This document shows, in pieces, positions 15,761 through 25,850 of a stretch of DNA of 64,000 nucleotides. The notes below the pieces were generated by a model. The model made no database searches. It was not told where the DNA came from and saw only the letters and a program-made list of their open reading frames with translations. Positions within the stretch are counted from its first letter, which is position 1. Each line of letters opens with the position of its first letter. This DNA is from an uncultured Bacteroidales bacterium (GTDB taxonomy: Bacteria > Bacteroidota > Bacteroidia > Bacteroidales > UBA932). The DNA lies in NCBI GenBank assembly GCA_900316955.1, contig ONEX01000007.1:62001-126000 (forward strand). The letters are read 5' to 3'. A program made the position numbers and the translations under genes.

Positions 15761-18045
15761 GAAACTGTCTGTTTGCTGTGGCGGCGGTCCTCCTGCTGAG
15801 CAGTTGCGGCGGGTCGGTCCGCAAGACGGCCCAAGGGTTCCGGACCGACGGGCCCGCCGCCCGTTTCGAAGTCGTATGCTATGCCCCGGACATCATCCAG
15901 GTGGTGAAGTCCCCCCTGTTCGGCGAGGTGGACACCGCCCCGACGGCTTCCGTCTCGATGAAGCCCGGAAAAGTCCGTTTCGACCTGGAGATCGGGGAAG
16001 ACGGAATCATCCGACTGACGACCGGGGCGCTCCGGGTGGAACTGGATCCGGCGAAGGCGGTCTATTCCTTCTACCGTCCGGACGGGACGCTGTTGCTCCG
16101 GGAGCAGCCCGAGGCGGCTTCCCACGAGGAAATCTACCAGGGCTTCCTGCTGGAGCCGGGCGAGGCCATCTACGGCCTGGGCCAGCACCGGGGCGGCGGC
16201 CTGGACCAGCGGCAGAAGAACTACCACCTGGAGAATGTCAACATGGAGATCGCCATCCCGCTCTTCCATTCCGTGAAGGGATACGCCGTCTATTGGGACA
16301 ATTATTCCCCGACGGAGTTCAAGAGCGGTGAGGAGGGGGTTTCCTTCTCGTCGGAGGCCGGGAAGAACTGCTCGTATTTCTTCCTGGGCGGCGGCAGCGG
16401 CGATGCGGTGGTGCGGAACATCCGCGCCCTGACCGGCCGGGCGCCGATGAACCCGCTCTGGCAGTACGGCTTCCTGCAGTCCAGGGAACGCTATGGCTCG
16501 GCGGAGGAACTGGTCTCCGTCGTCAAGAAGTACCGCGAGCTCCGGGTGCCCCTGGACGGCATCATCCAGGACTGGCAGTACTGGGGGGACAACGCCCATT
16601 GGAATGCCGTGGAGTTCCTGAATCCGGCCTACCCGGACCCGAAGGGGATGATGGACGAGGTCCATGGGCTCCACGCCCACGCCCTCATTTCCGTGTGGCC
16701 GTCCTTCGGCCCTGAATCGAACATTTTCCAGGAGCTGCAGGCGGAGAACCTGCTCCTGGGCCAGAGCACGTTCCCGCAGGGAAACGGGGTCCGGGTCTAC
16801 GACCCCTGGAACCCGCGCGCCCGGGAGATCTTCTGGAACTATATGGAAAAGAACCTCTGGTCGGCCGGCATTGACGGCTGGTGGCTGGACGCCACGGAGC
16901 CGGAGCACCAGCCGGTCCGTCCGGAGGACTACGATTACCGTTCCCCGGAAGGAACCTACCGCGAGATGCGGAATTCCTTCCCGCTGTATACCGTGGGCGG
17001 CGTGTATGACCACCAGCGGGCGCTCACGTCCGACCGCCGCGTCTCCATCCTCACCCGTTCCGCCACGGCGGGCCTGCAGCGCTACGGCGCGCACGTGTGG
17101 TCCGGCGACCTGGAGTCCACCTGGACTTCCCTGAAGGAACAGGTCCAGGAGGCGCTGAACCTGTCCCTGTGCGGCATTCCTTTCTGGAACGCGGACATCG
17201 GCGGTTTCTTCGCCGGGTCCTGGCCGGGCGGGTACGAAAACCCGGGATTCCGGCAGCTGTACGGCCGCTGGATGCAGTTCGCGGCCTTCACGGGGATGAT
17301 GCGTTCGCACGGAACGAACACGGCGCGGGAGATCTTCCAGTTCGGCGGTCCCGGTGACCCGGACTTCGACTTGCAGGAGAAGTATATCCGGCTGCGCTAC
17401 CGCCTGCTGCCCTATACCTACAGCACCGTCGCGGCCGTGACGCGGGAGGACGCTTCCCTGATGCGGGCCCTGTTCCTGGACTATCCCGGGGACAAGCGGA
17501 CCTGGGACGAGGATACGGAGTTCCTGTATGGAAAGTCCTTTCTCGTCGCTCCGGTGTTCACGGAGGACGACACCCGGAGCATCTATCTCCCGGAAGGGAG
17601 GTGGATGGGATTCTGGGACGGCAGACGCCTGAAAGGCGGCGTCAGCTTCACCCAGACTTTCGCCCGGGACGAACTGCCCTTGTACGTGAAGGCCGGGACG
17701 ATCCTGCCCATGGGCCCGGAAGTGCAGTATGCGGATGAAAAGCCCTGGGATGATCTCCAGATTCGCGTCTATACGGGCGCGGATGGTTCCTTCACCCTCT
17801 ATGAGGACGAGGGCGACGGCTACGGGTACGAGAAAGGCGCCAGCTCCACCATCGATTTCGACTGGAACGATGCGGACGGCGTCCTGACCATCGGCCCGCG
17901 CCGGGGGACATACCCCGGGATGATCGCCGAGCGCGCGTTCCGGATCGTCCTGGTCCGGCCGGGGACAGGCACCGGCCTGGACAACGCCTCCTGCGACCGC
18001 GAAGTCCGGTACGCCGGGGAGAAAGTCTCCGTCGATATGAACTGA
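15757..18045 (+). CDS. GH31 alpha-glycosidase lipoprotein
   Basis: A 762-residue protein starting at the ATG that overlaps the GH92 stop; the leader VAAVLLLSSCGG is a lipobox. The catalytic core has the nucleophile Asp378 in DGWWLDATEPE and the acid/base Asp451 in WSGDLESTW. The C-terminal beta domain (YTGADGSFTLYEDEGDGYGYE) is the usual DUF5110-type module. GH31 includes alpha-glucosidases, alpha-xylosidases and alpha-galactosidases; the exact activity is not readable. It is the last gene of the GH2-GH43-GH92-GH31 unit; no clear terminator follows. Confidence 0.9.
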   Translation: MRNCLFAVAAVLLLSSCGGSVRKTAQGFRTDGPAARFEVVCYAPDIIQVVKSPLFGEVDTAPTASVSMKPGKVRFDLEIGEDGIIRLTTGALRVELDPAKAVYSFYRPDGTLLLREQPEAASHEEIYQGFLLEPGEAIYGLGQHRGGGLDQRQKNYHLENVNMEIAIPLFHSVKGYAVYWDNYSPTEFKSGEEGVSFSSEAGKNCSYFFLGGGSGDAVVRNIRALTGRAPMNPLWQYGFLQSRERYGSAEELVSVVKKYRELRVPLDGIIQDWQYWGDNAHWNAVEFLNPAYPDPKGMMDEVHGLHAHALISVWPSFGPESNIFQELQAENLLLGQSTFPQGNGVRVYDPWNPRAREIFWNYMEKNLWSAGIDGWWLDATEPEHQPVRPEDYDYRSPEGTYREMRNSFPLYTVGGVYDHQRALTSDRRVSILTRSATAGLQRYGAHVWSGDLESTWTSLKEQVQEALNLSLCGIPFWNADIGGFFAGSWPGGYENPGFRQLYGRWMQFAAFTGMMRSHGTNTAREIFQFGGPGDPDFDLQEKYIRLRYRLLPYTYSTVAAVTREDASLMRALFLDYPGDKRTWDEDTEFLYGKSFLVAPVFTEDDTRSIYLPEGRWMGFWDGRRLKGGVSFTQTFARDELPLYVKAGTILPMGPEVQYADEKPWDDLQIRVYTGADGSFTLYEDEGDGYGYEKGASSTIDFDWNDADGVLTIGPRRGTYPGMIAERAFRIVLVRPGTGTGLDNASCDREVRYAGEKVSVDMN

Positions 18046-18050
18046 CGCCC

Positions 18051-18132
18051 TTAAAAAAACATTAAAACGACATGTTAAGGGCCGGATTAAGCATGCGTTC
18101 CGCGCGTTTTTAAGGGTACGCGCGCATATTTG
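18051..18132 (+). promoter_or_regulatory. Second PUL promoter with phased TTAA array
   Basis: TTAA occurs at 18051, 18062, 18075, 18087 and 18110 (steps of 11, 13, 12 and 23 bp, the last close to two turns). The -7-like box CATATTTG at 18125-18132 differs from TAnnTTTG at one base. The gene begins at 18191. The central TTAAGGGCCGGATTAA resembles TTAACGGCCGATTTAA at 36518. Confidence 0.5.
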
Positions 18133-18190
18133 TGACCGGACATTGAGCCCAGAGAAAAACGATAAACCAATCACATAATCCTTTTTCAAC

Positions 18191-19921
18191 ATGAAAAAAC
18201 ACCTCATCAGCGCGCTCCTCATCGGAGCCATGGTCGTTCCCGCCTTCGTCGCCTGCGACAACAAGGGGCTTGACGACCTTACCCGTCGGGTAGAAGTCTT
18301 GGAAGGTGCCTGGCACCAGACCCAGAAGGACCTCCAGAACGCGGTCGTGACGGGCCTCACCGTCACCAGCGCCAACCAGGCCGACGGTGTGTGGACCATC
18401 GTCCTGAGCGACGGCAAGAACATCGTCATCGACACCAAGGGCGGCGGTGGCGCCGCCGTTTCCGTCGAGGAGACCGCCGAAGCGTTCATCATCACCGTGA
18501 ACAGCACCTCCTACACCATCCCGAAGGTTTCCTCCGCGGCCATAAACTCCATCGTCTATGTACCGGAGTTCATCGACCAGATCGTCAATGTCGGGGAAGA
18601 GGGCGCCGTGGTCAACTTCCTCGCCACGCCTTCCTTCAACGCTTCCGAAGCGACCTTCGATATCGCGGATGCGCGTGAGGTGAAGACCCGCGCCGGCGCC
18701 GGCCTCTTCAAGGTGGAGTCCGCCGTGAATGACGGCGACCTCATCAAGGTGGCCCTGAAGGCCCTCGCCGCGGAGTCCAACAAGGATTACACCGTCGCCC
18801 TGAAGGTCGAGCTCAAGGGCACCGCGATCAGCTCCAACTACTTCGTGGTCCATGTGGGCGAGAACACCTTCGAGCCCGAGGTGCTCGTCGAACCTTCCGT
18901 GGTGGACGGCGTCCAACTGACCAAGCTCGACGGCGACCTGGACGGCTATCATCGCGTCCTGATTCCCAATTCCGCCGCCAAGTTCGTCCAGGGTTTCAAC
19001 CTGAAGGACTATCTGAAGGATCTTCCTGCCGGAAATATCGCCTTCCAGCTCGCTCCGAGGGAGGACCAGAACGAGAATGTGCAGCGTGCCTACGACACCA
19101 TTGCCGAGGCGCTGTCCGCCGATGGCACCTGGGCGCCGAAGCACCGTCTGGGAACCGACGCCTGGAACAGCGAGGGCAAGAACGGCATCATCATCTACAC
19201 CCTGGCCGATGACGTGATCAAGCACAAGATTTTCTGGCAGATCGACAACCCGATCCCGGGCATGGGCCTGGACCAGTTCCTCACCAAGGACGGCTTCGGC
19301 GGCGGCCGGCACATCGAATACGGCTCCGAGGCCTCCGTCAACCTCAAGTGGATGATCCCTGCCGGTGCCGGCGTGTATGACCTGGCCCAGATCTTCCTGA
19401 CCGCCACCTTCCCCGAGGGAGAACTCCTGCCCGAGCCGCTCTACCTTCGTCATGGTGACGCGAACAATGAACTGCAGATCCTCCAGAAAGCCAATTTCAT
19501 CCGGGGAGACGAAGTGCTTCTCGACAACGATGGAAGCCATTTCATCCTGGGCGACAGCCTGAAGGAACTGGTCAAGTACTCCCGCGGCCTTGTCTGGCGG
19601 ACCACGCAGCCTTCCTGGGCCTCTTCCATCCGTGAGAACTGGTCCGACGAAGAAAAGGCGGCGGCCAACGGCCCTTGCAACGGCGAAATCCTCGGCGGCT
19701 GGGACGGTGGCGGCGACATCCCCGGACTGATGGGCTGGGAGATGAACGAGAAGGGTCTCGTGACCACGGACGCTTACAAGGGATGGGCTTTCCGCTCCGG
19801 TATCGGCCTCTACCTGGAGTATGACCTCGGTGAGCAGACGATCGGTCCTTGGCACTGGTTCTACATGTGGTTCAACCGCCGTGTCAGCCCGACTGGCGCC
19901 AATGACCCCGATGCGAGATAA
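18191..19921 (+). CDS. PUL surface lipoprotein with N-terminal coiled coil (DUF4988-like)
   Basis: A 576-residue lipoprotein (signal ending PAFVAC, then DNKGLDD). A short coiled coil (LDDLTRRVEVLEGAWHQTQKDL) is followed by beta-rich repeats (TVTSANQADGVWTIVLSDGKNIVI). This is the layout of DUF4988/PL29-N type proteins that sit next to SusCD pairs and often bind glycans. The acidic residues after the lipid Cys could serve as a surface-export signal. It precedes susC with a 25-bp gap, unlike most surface glycan-binding proteins, which follow susD. No catalytic motif is seen; a binding role is inferred from context. Confidence 0.65.
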   Translation: MKKHLISALLIGAMVVPAFVACDNKGLDDLTRRVEVLEGAWHQTQKDLQNAVVTGLTVTSANQADGVWTIVLSDGKNIVIDTKGGGGAAVSVEETAEAFIITVNSTSYTIPKVSSAAINSIVYVPEFIDQIVNVGEEGAVVNFLATPSFNASEATFDIADAREVKTRAGAGLFKVESAVNDGDLIKVALKALAAESNKDYTVALKVELKGTAISSNYFVVHVGENTFEPEVLVEPSVVDGVQLTKLDGDLDGYHRVLIPNSAAKFVQGFNLKDYLKDLPAGNIAFQLAPREDQNENVQRAYDTIAEALSADGTWAPKHRLGTDAWNSEGKNGIIIYTLADDVIKHKIFWQIDNPIPGMGLDQFLTKDGFGGGRHIEYGSEASVNLKWMIPAGAGVYDLAQIFLTATFPEGELLPEPLYLRHGDANNELQILQKANFIRGDEVLLDNDGSHFILGDSLKELVKYSRGLVWRTTQPSWASSIRENWSDEEKAAANGPCNGEILGGWDGGGDIPGLMGWEMNEKGLVTTDAYKGWAFRSGIGLYLEYDLGEQTIGPWHWFYMWFNRRVSPTGANDPDAR

Positions 19922-19946
19922 TTCCGATGTCAATATCGAGAATCGT

Positions 19947-22900
19947 ATGAAATTGAAACTGTCACATATCATCCTGACCGTGCTGACGGCGTTCCTGACG
20001 CTGTCCCTGTCCGCCCAGGACCGTACCGTGAGGGGTACGGTCCGGGACGGGGGCGGCGAGCCGCTCGTCGGCGCCAGCGTCATCGTGCAGGGTACCACCC
20101 GCGGCACGATGACCGACGCGGCCGGACGCTTCGAGATCGCCGCTTCCACGCGGGACAATCTCGTCGTCTCCTTCATCGGCTACACCGATGAGGTGGTGTC
20201 CGCCGCGCAGACTCCCCTCGACATCGTGCTCCGGGACGATGCCAACTTCCTGGAAGAGACGGTCGTCGTCGGTTACGGTGTCCAGAAGAAGGCCACCCTC
20301 ACCGGTGCGGTTTCGGCCGTTACCAACAAGGAAATGGTCATTACCAAGAACGAGAACGTCGTGAACATGCTGTCCGGCAAGGTCGCCGGCGTCCGCATCT
20401 CCCAGCGCTCCGCGCAGCCGGGCGAGTTCGACAACGCGATCGACATCCGCGGCATGGGCACCCCGCTGTTCGTGGTGGACGGCATTCCGCGCGACCAGGC
20501 CTACTTCTCCCGCATGGACGCCAATGAAATCGAGTCCGTGTCCGTGCTGAAGGACGCTTCCGCCGCCATCTACGGCGTGCGGGCCGCGAACGGCGTCATC
20601 CTCGTCACCACCCGCAAGGGTTCCGGCGACGACGGCAAGTTCGACATCGACCTCTCGATGAACTACGGCTGGCAGACCTTCCTGTATGTCCCGAACACGG
20701 TGGACGCCGCTTCCCACATGATGCTCATCAACGAGAATAACTACAACGGGTTCAACGGCAACTATCCGAACCGGGGCCTGGGCATCTATGCCTGGGACAC
20801 CATCATGTCCTACAGCGACGGCACCCGCAAGAGCACCATCTGGAGTGACGAGCTGTTCAAGAACAACGTCCCGCAGAGCCAGTACAACCTGTCCGTCAAC
20901 GGCGGTTCGGAGAAGATCAAGTACTTCTTCAACCTCGGTTACATGGACATGATGGGCTCCTACCGCAGCGGCTCCCTGAACTACCACCGCTGGAACTTCC
21001 GTTCCAACGTGGATGCGAAGATCACCGACCGCCTGCGGGCCAATGTCGCCCTGTCCGGCTACATGGACGAGAAGAACCAGCCGTTCACGACCATCTGGGC
21101 CGTGTACAAGAAGGCGTGGACCTACCGTCCCACCTCCGAGGCCTGGATCGACGGGAACCACGAGCTCCCGAGCTTCGACGACCAGATGCTCGAGTCCGAG
21201 AACCCGGTCGCCGCGACCGACAGCCGTTTCTCCGGCTTCCGCCAGGAGAAGCGCAACAACCTGAACGCCGCGATGACCCTCACCTACGACATCCCGTATG
21301 TCGAGGGCCTGAGTCTCCGCGCCTTCTACAGCTACGATTACTACACCACCAACAACACGGAGTACCAGCGGACCTACTACCTGTTCTCCAAGAACGCGGA
21401 CGGTTCCCTGAACAAGTTCATCCGCAACGGCGGTGACGATTCCTACGTGCAGCGCTCCACCGACCCGAACAGCGGCCAGGTGATGCAGCTGTCCGTCAAC
21501 TACGACCACACCTTCGCGAAGGCGCACCATGTCGCGCTGATGGGCATGTACGAGCAGTCCTACAACGAGTGGGACAACTTCTACGCCCGCCGCACGATGA
21601 TGCTGGACAAGCCGTACCTGTTCTCCGGCGAAGAGGAGAACCAGGTGGGCAAGTCCAACGGCCTGGGCGACATGTCCCGCCGGGCGTGGATCGGCCATCT
21701 GAACTACGACTACAAGGGCAAGTACCTGCTGGACGCCGCCATCCGTCACGACGCTTCCTCCCGCTTCCCGGCCGCGAGCCGCTGGGGCTGGTTCCCGTCG
21801 GTCTCCGTGGGCTGGCGCATCAGCGAGGAAGGCTTCATCAAGAACAACCTCCCGTGGGTCACCAACCTGAAGTTCCGCGCGTCCTGGGGTAAGCTCGGTG
21901 ACGACGGCTCCGCCGGTACGTACCCGTCCATCTACACGGGCTACAACCTGCAGGGCGACAAGGCGTGGATCTATAACGGCACGGTCGTGACCGGTGTCGA
22001 TGCCGCCGCGATCCCGAACCCGAACCTCACCTGGTACACCGCCACCACCAAGAACCTGGGTCTGGACTTCAACTTCTGGAACCAGAAGCTGGGCGGTACC
22101 TTCGAGGTGTTCCAGCGCAACCGCGACGGCCTGCTTGCGACGTCCTCCGTCGTGCTTCCGGGCACCGTGGGTGCCTCCATGCCGCAGGAGAACATCGAAA
22201 GCGACATCACCTTCGGCTACGAGTTCCAGCTGAGCCATCGCAACCGCGTGGGCGAGGTGGGCTACTACGTCACGGGCTTCATGTCCGCCGCCAAGAACCG
22301 CTGGAACTACCACCTGGATTCCCAGGCGGGCAACTCCATGGAGAACTGGCGCCGCGACAAGGTCTCCGGCCGTAACAAGGACATCTGGTTCTCCATCCCG
22401 GAGGCCGGACGCTTCACCACCTACGAGGAGATCCAGAACCACCCGACCACCGGCACCAACTACGGCACCGGCACCCTTCCGGGCGACTACTACTATGAGG
22501 ACTGGAACGGTGACGGTGTGGTGGACGGCAACGACTCCCACCCGGTGGCCACCTACAACCTCCCGGTGTTCAACTACGGTATCACCCTCGGCGCGGACTG
22601 GAAGGGATTCGACCTGTCCATGAACTGGGCCGGTTCCGCCGGCGTGTACAGCGAGTACGGCGAAGTGTTCGGCGAAGTGGGCCCGTTCAACGGCGGCGCC
22701 GTCCTGGACATGTACCTGGACCGCTGGCACACCGTGAACCAGTGGGACGACCCGTGGAACCCCCACACCCAGTGGGTCGCGGGCTACTATCCCGCCACCA
22801 GCCACAGCTTCACCACCGGCACGACGGGCATCAAGGACATGTCCTACCTCCGCCTGAAATCCCTGGAACTGGGCTACACGCTTCCCGCCAAGTGGACCCG

Positions 22901-23087
22901 CGTGGTGAACATCAAGAGCCTCCGCGTCTATGTGAGCGGCTATAACCTCCTCACCTTCTGCAAGGACAAGTACATGGACCCGGAGCGTCCGGGCACCAAC
23001 GGCGGCGCGGCCAACGGCAACGTGGTGCTGAACTACAACTACCCCGTGAACCGGACCGTCAACGTGGGCGCCTCCCTCAAATTCTAA
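19947..23087 (+). CDS. susC: SusC-like TonB-dependent glycan transporter
   Basis: A 1046-residue outer-membrane protein. The start at 19947 gives a signal peptide (LTAFLTLSLSAQ) followed directly by the carboxypeptidase-regulatory-like domain (RTVRGTVRDGGGEPLVGASV), then the TonB-box and plug region (EETVVVGYGVQKKATLTGAV) and a 22-strand barrel of normal length. The C-terminus (NRTVNVGASLKF) ends in the aromatic residue expected for BAM insertion. Together with SusD it imports oligosaccharides released at the surface. The upstream lipoprotein and downstream susD are in the same unit. Confidence 0.95.
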   Translation: MKLKLSHIILTVLTAFLTLSLSAQDRTVRGTVRDGGGEPLVGASVIVQGTTRGTMTDAAGRFEIAASTRDNLVVSFIGYTDEVVSAAQTPLDIVLRDDANFLEETVVVGYGVQKKATLTGAVSAVTNKEMVITKNENVVNMLSGKVAGVRISQRSAQPGEFDNAIDIRGMGTPLFVVDGIPRDQAYFSRMDANEIESVSVLKDASAAIYGVRAANGVILVTTRKGSGDDGKFDIDLSMNYGWQTFLYVPNTVDAASHMMLINENNYNGFNGNYPNRGLGIYAWDTIMSYSDGTRKSTIWSDELFKNNVPQSQYNLSVNGGSEKIKYFFNLGYMDMMGSYRSGSLNYHRWNFRSNVDAKITDRLRANVALSGYMDEKNQPFTTIWAVYKKAWTYRPTSEAWIDGNHELPSFDDQMLESENPVAATDSRFSGFRQEKRNNLNAAMTLTYDIPYVEGLSLRAFYSYDYYTTNNTEYQRTYYLFSKNADGSLNKFIRNGGDDSYVQRSTDPNSGQVMQLSVNYDHTFAKAHHVALMGMYEQSYNEWDNFYARRTMMLDKPYLFSGEEENQVGKSNGLGDMSRRAWIGHLNYDYKGKYLLDAAIRHDASSRFPAASRWGWFPSVSVGWRISEEGFIKNNLPWVTNLKFRASWGKLGDDGSAGTYPSIYTGYNLQGDKAWIYNGTVVTGVDAAAIPNPNLTWYTATTKNLGLDFNFWNQKLGGTFEVFQRNRDGLLATSSVVLPGTVGASMPQENIESDITFGYEFQLSHRNRVGEVGYYVTGFMSAAKNRWNYHLDSQAGNSMENWRRDKVSGRNKDIWFSIPEAGRFTTYEEIQNHPTTGTNYGTGTLPGDYYYEDWNGDGVVDGNDSHPVATYNLPVFNYGITLGADWKGFDLSMNWAGSAGVYSEYGEVFGEVGPFNGGAVLDMYLDRWHTVNQWDDPWNPHTQWVAGYYPATSHSFTTGTTGIKDMSYLRLKSLELGYTLPAKWTRVVNIKSLRVYVSGYNLLTFCKDKYMDPERPGTNGGAANGNVVLNYNYPVNRTVNVGASLKF

Positions 23088-23099
23088 AGACAGCGTAAG

Positions 23100-25097
23100 A
23101 TGAAAGCAACCTTCAAAACCATTCTTTTTGCGGCGGCCCTCCTCCTGGGTGCGGTCTCCTGCAACCGGCTCGACCTCGAGCCCAAGGGCATGCTGGATGA
23201 CGGAACGCTGTTCAGTTCCGAATTCGGTGTCCGCAAGTATCTCTCCGGCTTGTACAACGACCTGCCCATCGAGGATTTCTGCTACAAATATGCAGATGAC
23301 AACAAGGGCTATTCCACGATGAACTCGAACGGTAACAAGAACGGTTACCACGTGGGTAATGTCTGGGAGGCCCTGAAGGGCTACGGCTCCACCATCTGCT
23401 ACGAGACCACGGGCCGCGGCAACGGCGACACCGCCGGCCAGTGGGGCTACTGGCCCTACGACCGCGTCCGTGAGATCAACGTGATGATCGACAAGCTTCC
23501 CGAGTATCAGGACGCCTGGACGGCCGACCGCTATGAGGAGCTGATGGCCGAGGCCCGGTTCATCCGCGCGTACTACTATTTCGCGATGGCCAAGCGCTAC
23601 GGCGGCGTGCCGATCGTGGACAAGGTCCAGGATCCGACCGCGCCGATGGAGGAGCTGCAGGTTACCCGCGCCACCGAGTACGACACCTGGAAGTTCATCT
23701 ACGAGGACCTCAAGTTCGCGATGGACAACGGCGCTTCCGACAAGTCCGAGGTGTACCGCGGCAACCGCTATGCCGCCGCGGCCCTGATGGCCAAGGCGAT
23801 GCTCTGGGCGGGCTGCGTGGCGAAGTACAACCAGTACACCGGCATCACCGGCCCCGCGACCGACGCGGGCCTGATGGGCATGGACCCGGCCGATGCGAAG
23901 GAGTTCTTCCAGTATGCCTACGACGCCTGCAAGTTCATCCATGACGCGGGCTTCAGGCTCCACACCGGCGCTGACAAGGAGAAGGCCTACACCGAGATCT
24001 TCATCGAGGACCTCGCCGGCGAAGAGGACATCTTCGTCAAGACCTTCGGCACCCCGAACACCGTGGTTCCGTGGAACTCCTCCCTGTACAGCTCCTATGA
24101 CGACATGGTGCTCCCGAAGGGAACCGGCATGGCCCAGAGCGTGGGCGCCGCCATCCATGCGACCTGGGATCTGGTGAGCCTGTACGAGACCCCGGCCGTC
24201 GTCGACGCCGACGGCTATCCCGTCCGCTTCGACTCCTACGACGACTTCTGGAACACCGACGAGATGGAGCCGCGCTGCCGCGCGAACTTCTTCTTCTCCG
24301 GCATGGTGGAGCCCGTCTCCGGCACCAAGCTGGACATCCAGCAGGGCGTGTTCACCACCCTCGCCGCCAAGGCGGCCGACCTGACCCCGGAGGACAACAA
24401 CTTCGTGGCTCCGAACTGCATCAAGCTCCAGGACCCGGGCAAGACCCAGGACGTGGGCGGCTTCGGCAACGTGAAGATCACGGGTGTCAACGGCATCAAG
24501 CGCAACGGCGACGAAGGCTTCTCCACCACCGGCATCTTCGTCCGCAAGTACATGAACTACAAGGCCGATCCCGCCACGCGGCAGCTCCACCAGAGCACCC
24601 AGAGCTGGAAGGTCTTCCGCTATGGCGAGATCCTGATGGACTGGGCCGAGGCCGCGTATGAGCTGGGCCTCGAGACCGGGAACGACGCACTCAAGGCCGA
24701 GGCCTTCGAGCACGTGAACGAGATCCGCGACCGCGCGGGCGCCCACCGTCACGAGATGGTGGCCAGTCCCGCCGACATCGGCGAGGAACTCTACGGCTTC
24801 CCGCTGGACGAGAACCTCCAGTACATCCGTGACGAGCGCCGCCGCGAACTCTGCATCGAGAACCAGGGAGAGTGGGACCAGCGCCGCTGGCGCACCGCCC
24901 ACAGCATCCTCGCGTCCAACTACTGGCCGCGCACCCTGATGCCGTACAAGGTCCTGAACGAGGACAAGTACATCTTCCTCAACGAAGTGGAGGTCTATGG
25001 CCGCCGCCTGTCCTTCGACAAGCGCAACTACTACGAGGCCATCCCGGGCGGCGAGATCAACAAGAATCCGAAGCTCGTGCGCAACGACGGTTATTGA
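23100..25097 (+). CDS. susD: SusD/RagB-family glycan-binding lipoprotein
   Basis: A 665-residue lipoprotein (LLLGAVSC lipobox, then NRLDLEPKG). The SusD pattern is plain: the N-terminal LEPKGMLDDGTLF block, TPR helices with EARFIRAYYYFAMAKRYGGVPIV, and the C-terminal RDERRRELCIENQGEWDQRRW block (the family's 'ERR.EL..EG.RW.DL.RW' region). SusD caps SusC and captures the glycan. The gene lies 12 bp after susC. Confidence 0.95.
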   Translation: MKATFKTILFAAALLLGAVSCNRLDLEPKGMLDDGTLFSSEFGVRKYLSGLYNDLPIEDFCYKYADDNKGYSTMNSNGNKNGYHVGNVWEALKGYGSTICYETTGRGNGDTAGQWGYWPYDRVREINVMIDKLPEYQDAWTADRYEELMAEARFIRAYYYFAMAKRYGGVPIVDKVQDPTAPMEELQVTRATEYDTWKFIYEDLKFAMDNGASDKSEVYRGNRYAAAALMAKAMLWAGCVAKYNQYTGITGPATDAGLMGMDPADAKEFFQYAYDACKFIHDAGFRLHTGADKEKAYTEIFIEDLAGEEDIFVKTFGTPNTVVPWNSSLYSSYDDMVLPKGTGMAQSVGAAIHATWDLVSLYETPAVVDADGYPVRFDSYDDFWNTDEMEPRCRANFFFSGMVEPVSGTKLDIQQGVFTTLAAKAADLTPEDNNFVAPNCIKLQDPGKTQDVGGFGNVKITGVNGIKRNGDEGFSTTGIFVRKYMNYKADPATRQLHQSTQSWKVFRYGEILMDWAEAAYELGLETGNDALKAEAFEHVNEIRDRAGAHRHEMVASPADIGEELYGFPLDENLQYIRDERRRELCIENQGEWDQRRWRTAHSILASNYWPRTLMPYKVLNEDKYIFLNEVEVYGRRLSFDKRNYYEAIPGGEINKNPKLVRNDGY

Positions 25098-25115
25098 TTT
25101 AACATCTAAATGACT

Positions 25116-25850
25116 ATGAAGCATTTATATACGATACTGCTGGGCTGCGCGGTGCTGCTGGGACCGGTCTCCTGCATGAAGATCGACAACTTCGACGCCC
25201 CGTCCGCGAAAATCCAGGGCAAGATCATCGACAAGACCACCGGTCAGCCGATGCTCCTGGACCAGGGCGTGAGCCACATCCGCATCTGGGAGATGAGCTA
25301 TTCGGAGCATCCCAACCCGCAGGACCTGGCCATCAAGGAAGACGGCACCTACTACAACGACAAGCTGTTCTCCGGCACCTATGACATGCTGCCCCGCGAC
25401 GGCGCCTGGTGGCCGTGCGACACCACGTACAACGTGGCGATCGGCAAGGCCGGCACCGTCCAGGACTTCGGGGTGATCCCGTACCTGCACGTGGTCGATT
25501 TCGACGCGACGCTCGAGGGCACCGAACTCACCCTGACCTGCCGCCTGCAGGCCCCGGTGACGGACGGCCTCCCGCAGATCCGCGAAATCCGCCCGTTCAT
25601 CAACAACAACATCCACTGCGGCCCCGGCAACCACATCGACTACTACTACAACGATGCGAACCGGATCAACCTCCGCAAGATGTGGCCGGCGATCGGCGAT
25701 GCCGACGGCAACCAGACCGTGGCGCCGTACAGCCTCAAGATCCAGCTCAAGGCCGGCTACACCTACTGGGTGCGGATGGGCGTGCAGGTGAATGACACCT
25801 ACACCAGCTGGAACCTCTCCGAAGTCAAGAAAATCGTCGTTCCCGAATGA
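25116..25850 (+). CDS. DUF3823 lipoprotein, SusCD-associated
   Basis: A 244-residue lipoprotein (CAVLLGPVSC). DUF3823 members are two-domain beta-sandwich proteins found after susD in many PULs; here the N-terminal KIQGKIIDKTTGQPML and the middle ATLEGTELTLTCRL give the typical pattern. The function is not known but a surface glycan-binding role is likely. It overlaps the next gene through ATGATG. Confidence 0.8.
   Translation: MKHLYTILLGCAVLLGPVSCMKIDNFDAPSAKIQGKIIDKTTGQPMLLDQGVSHIRIWEMSYSEHPNPQDLAIKEDGTYYNDKLFSGTYDMLPRDGAWWPCDTTYNVAIGKAGTVQDFGVIPYLHVVDFDATLEGTELTLTCRLQAPVTDGLPQIREIRPFINNNIHCGPGNHIDYYYNDANRINLRKMWPAIGDADGNQTVAPYSLKIQLKAGYTYWVRMGVQVNDTYTSWNLSEVKKIVVPE

Noticed and set aside
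11978-18507. Long minus-strand open frames opposite the GH genes
   Set aside because: These mirror frames arise from GC3-rich codons on the coding strand. The plus-strand frames have signal peptides and catalytic motifs; the mirrors have none.
19962-25124. Very long minus-strand open frame (about 1720 codons) opposite susC and susD
   Set aside because: It is a GC-rich shadow of the real plus-strand genes, low in complexity (Val, Ala, Gly, His, Asp) and without any motif.
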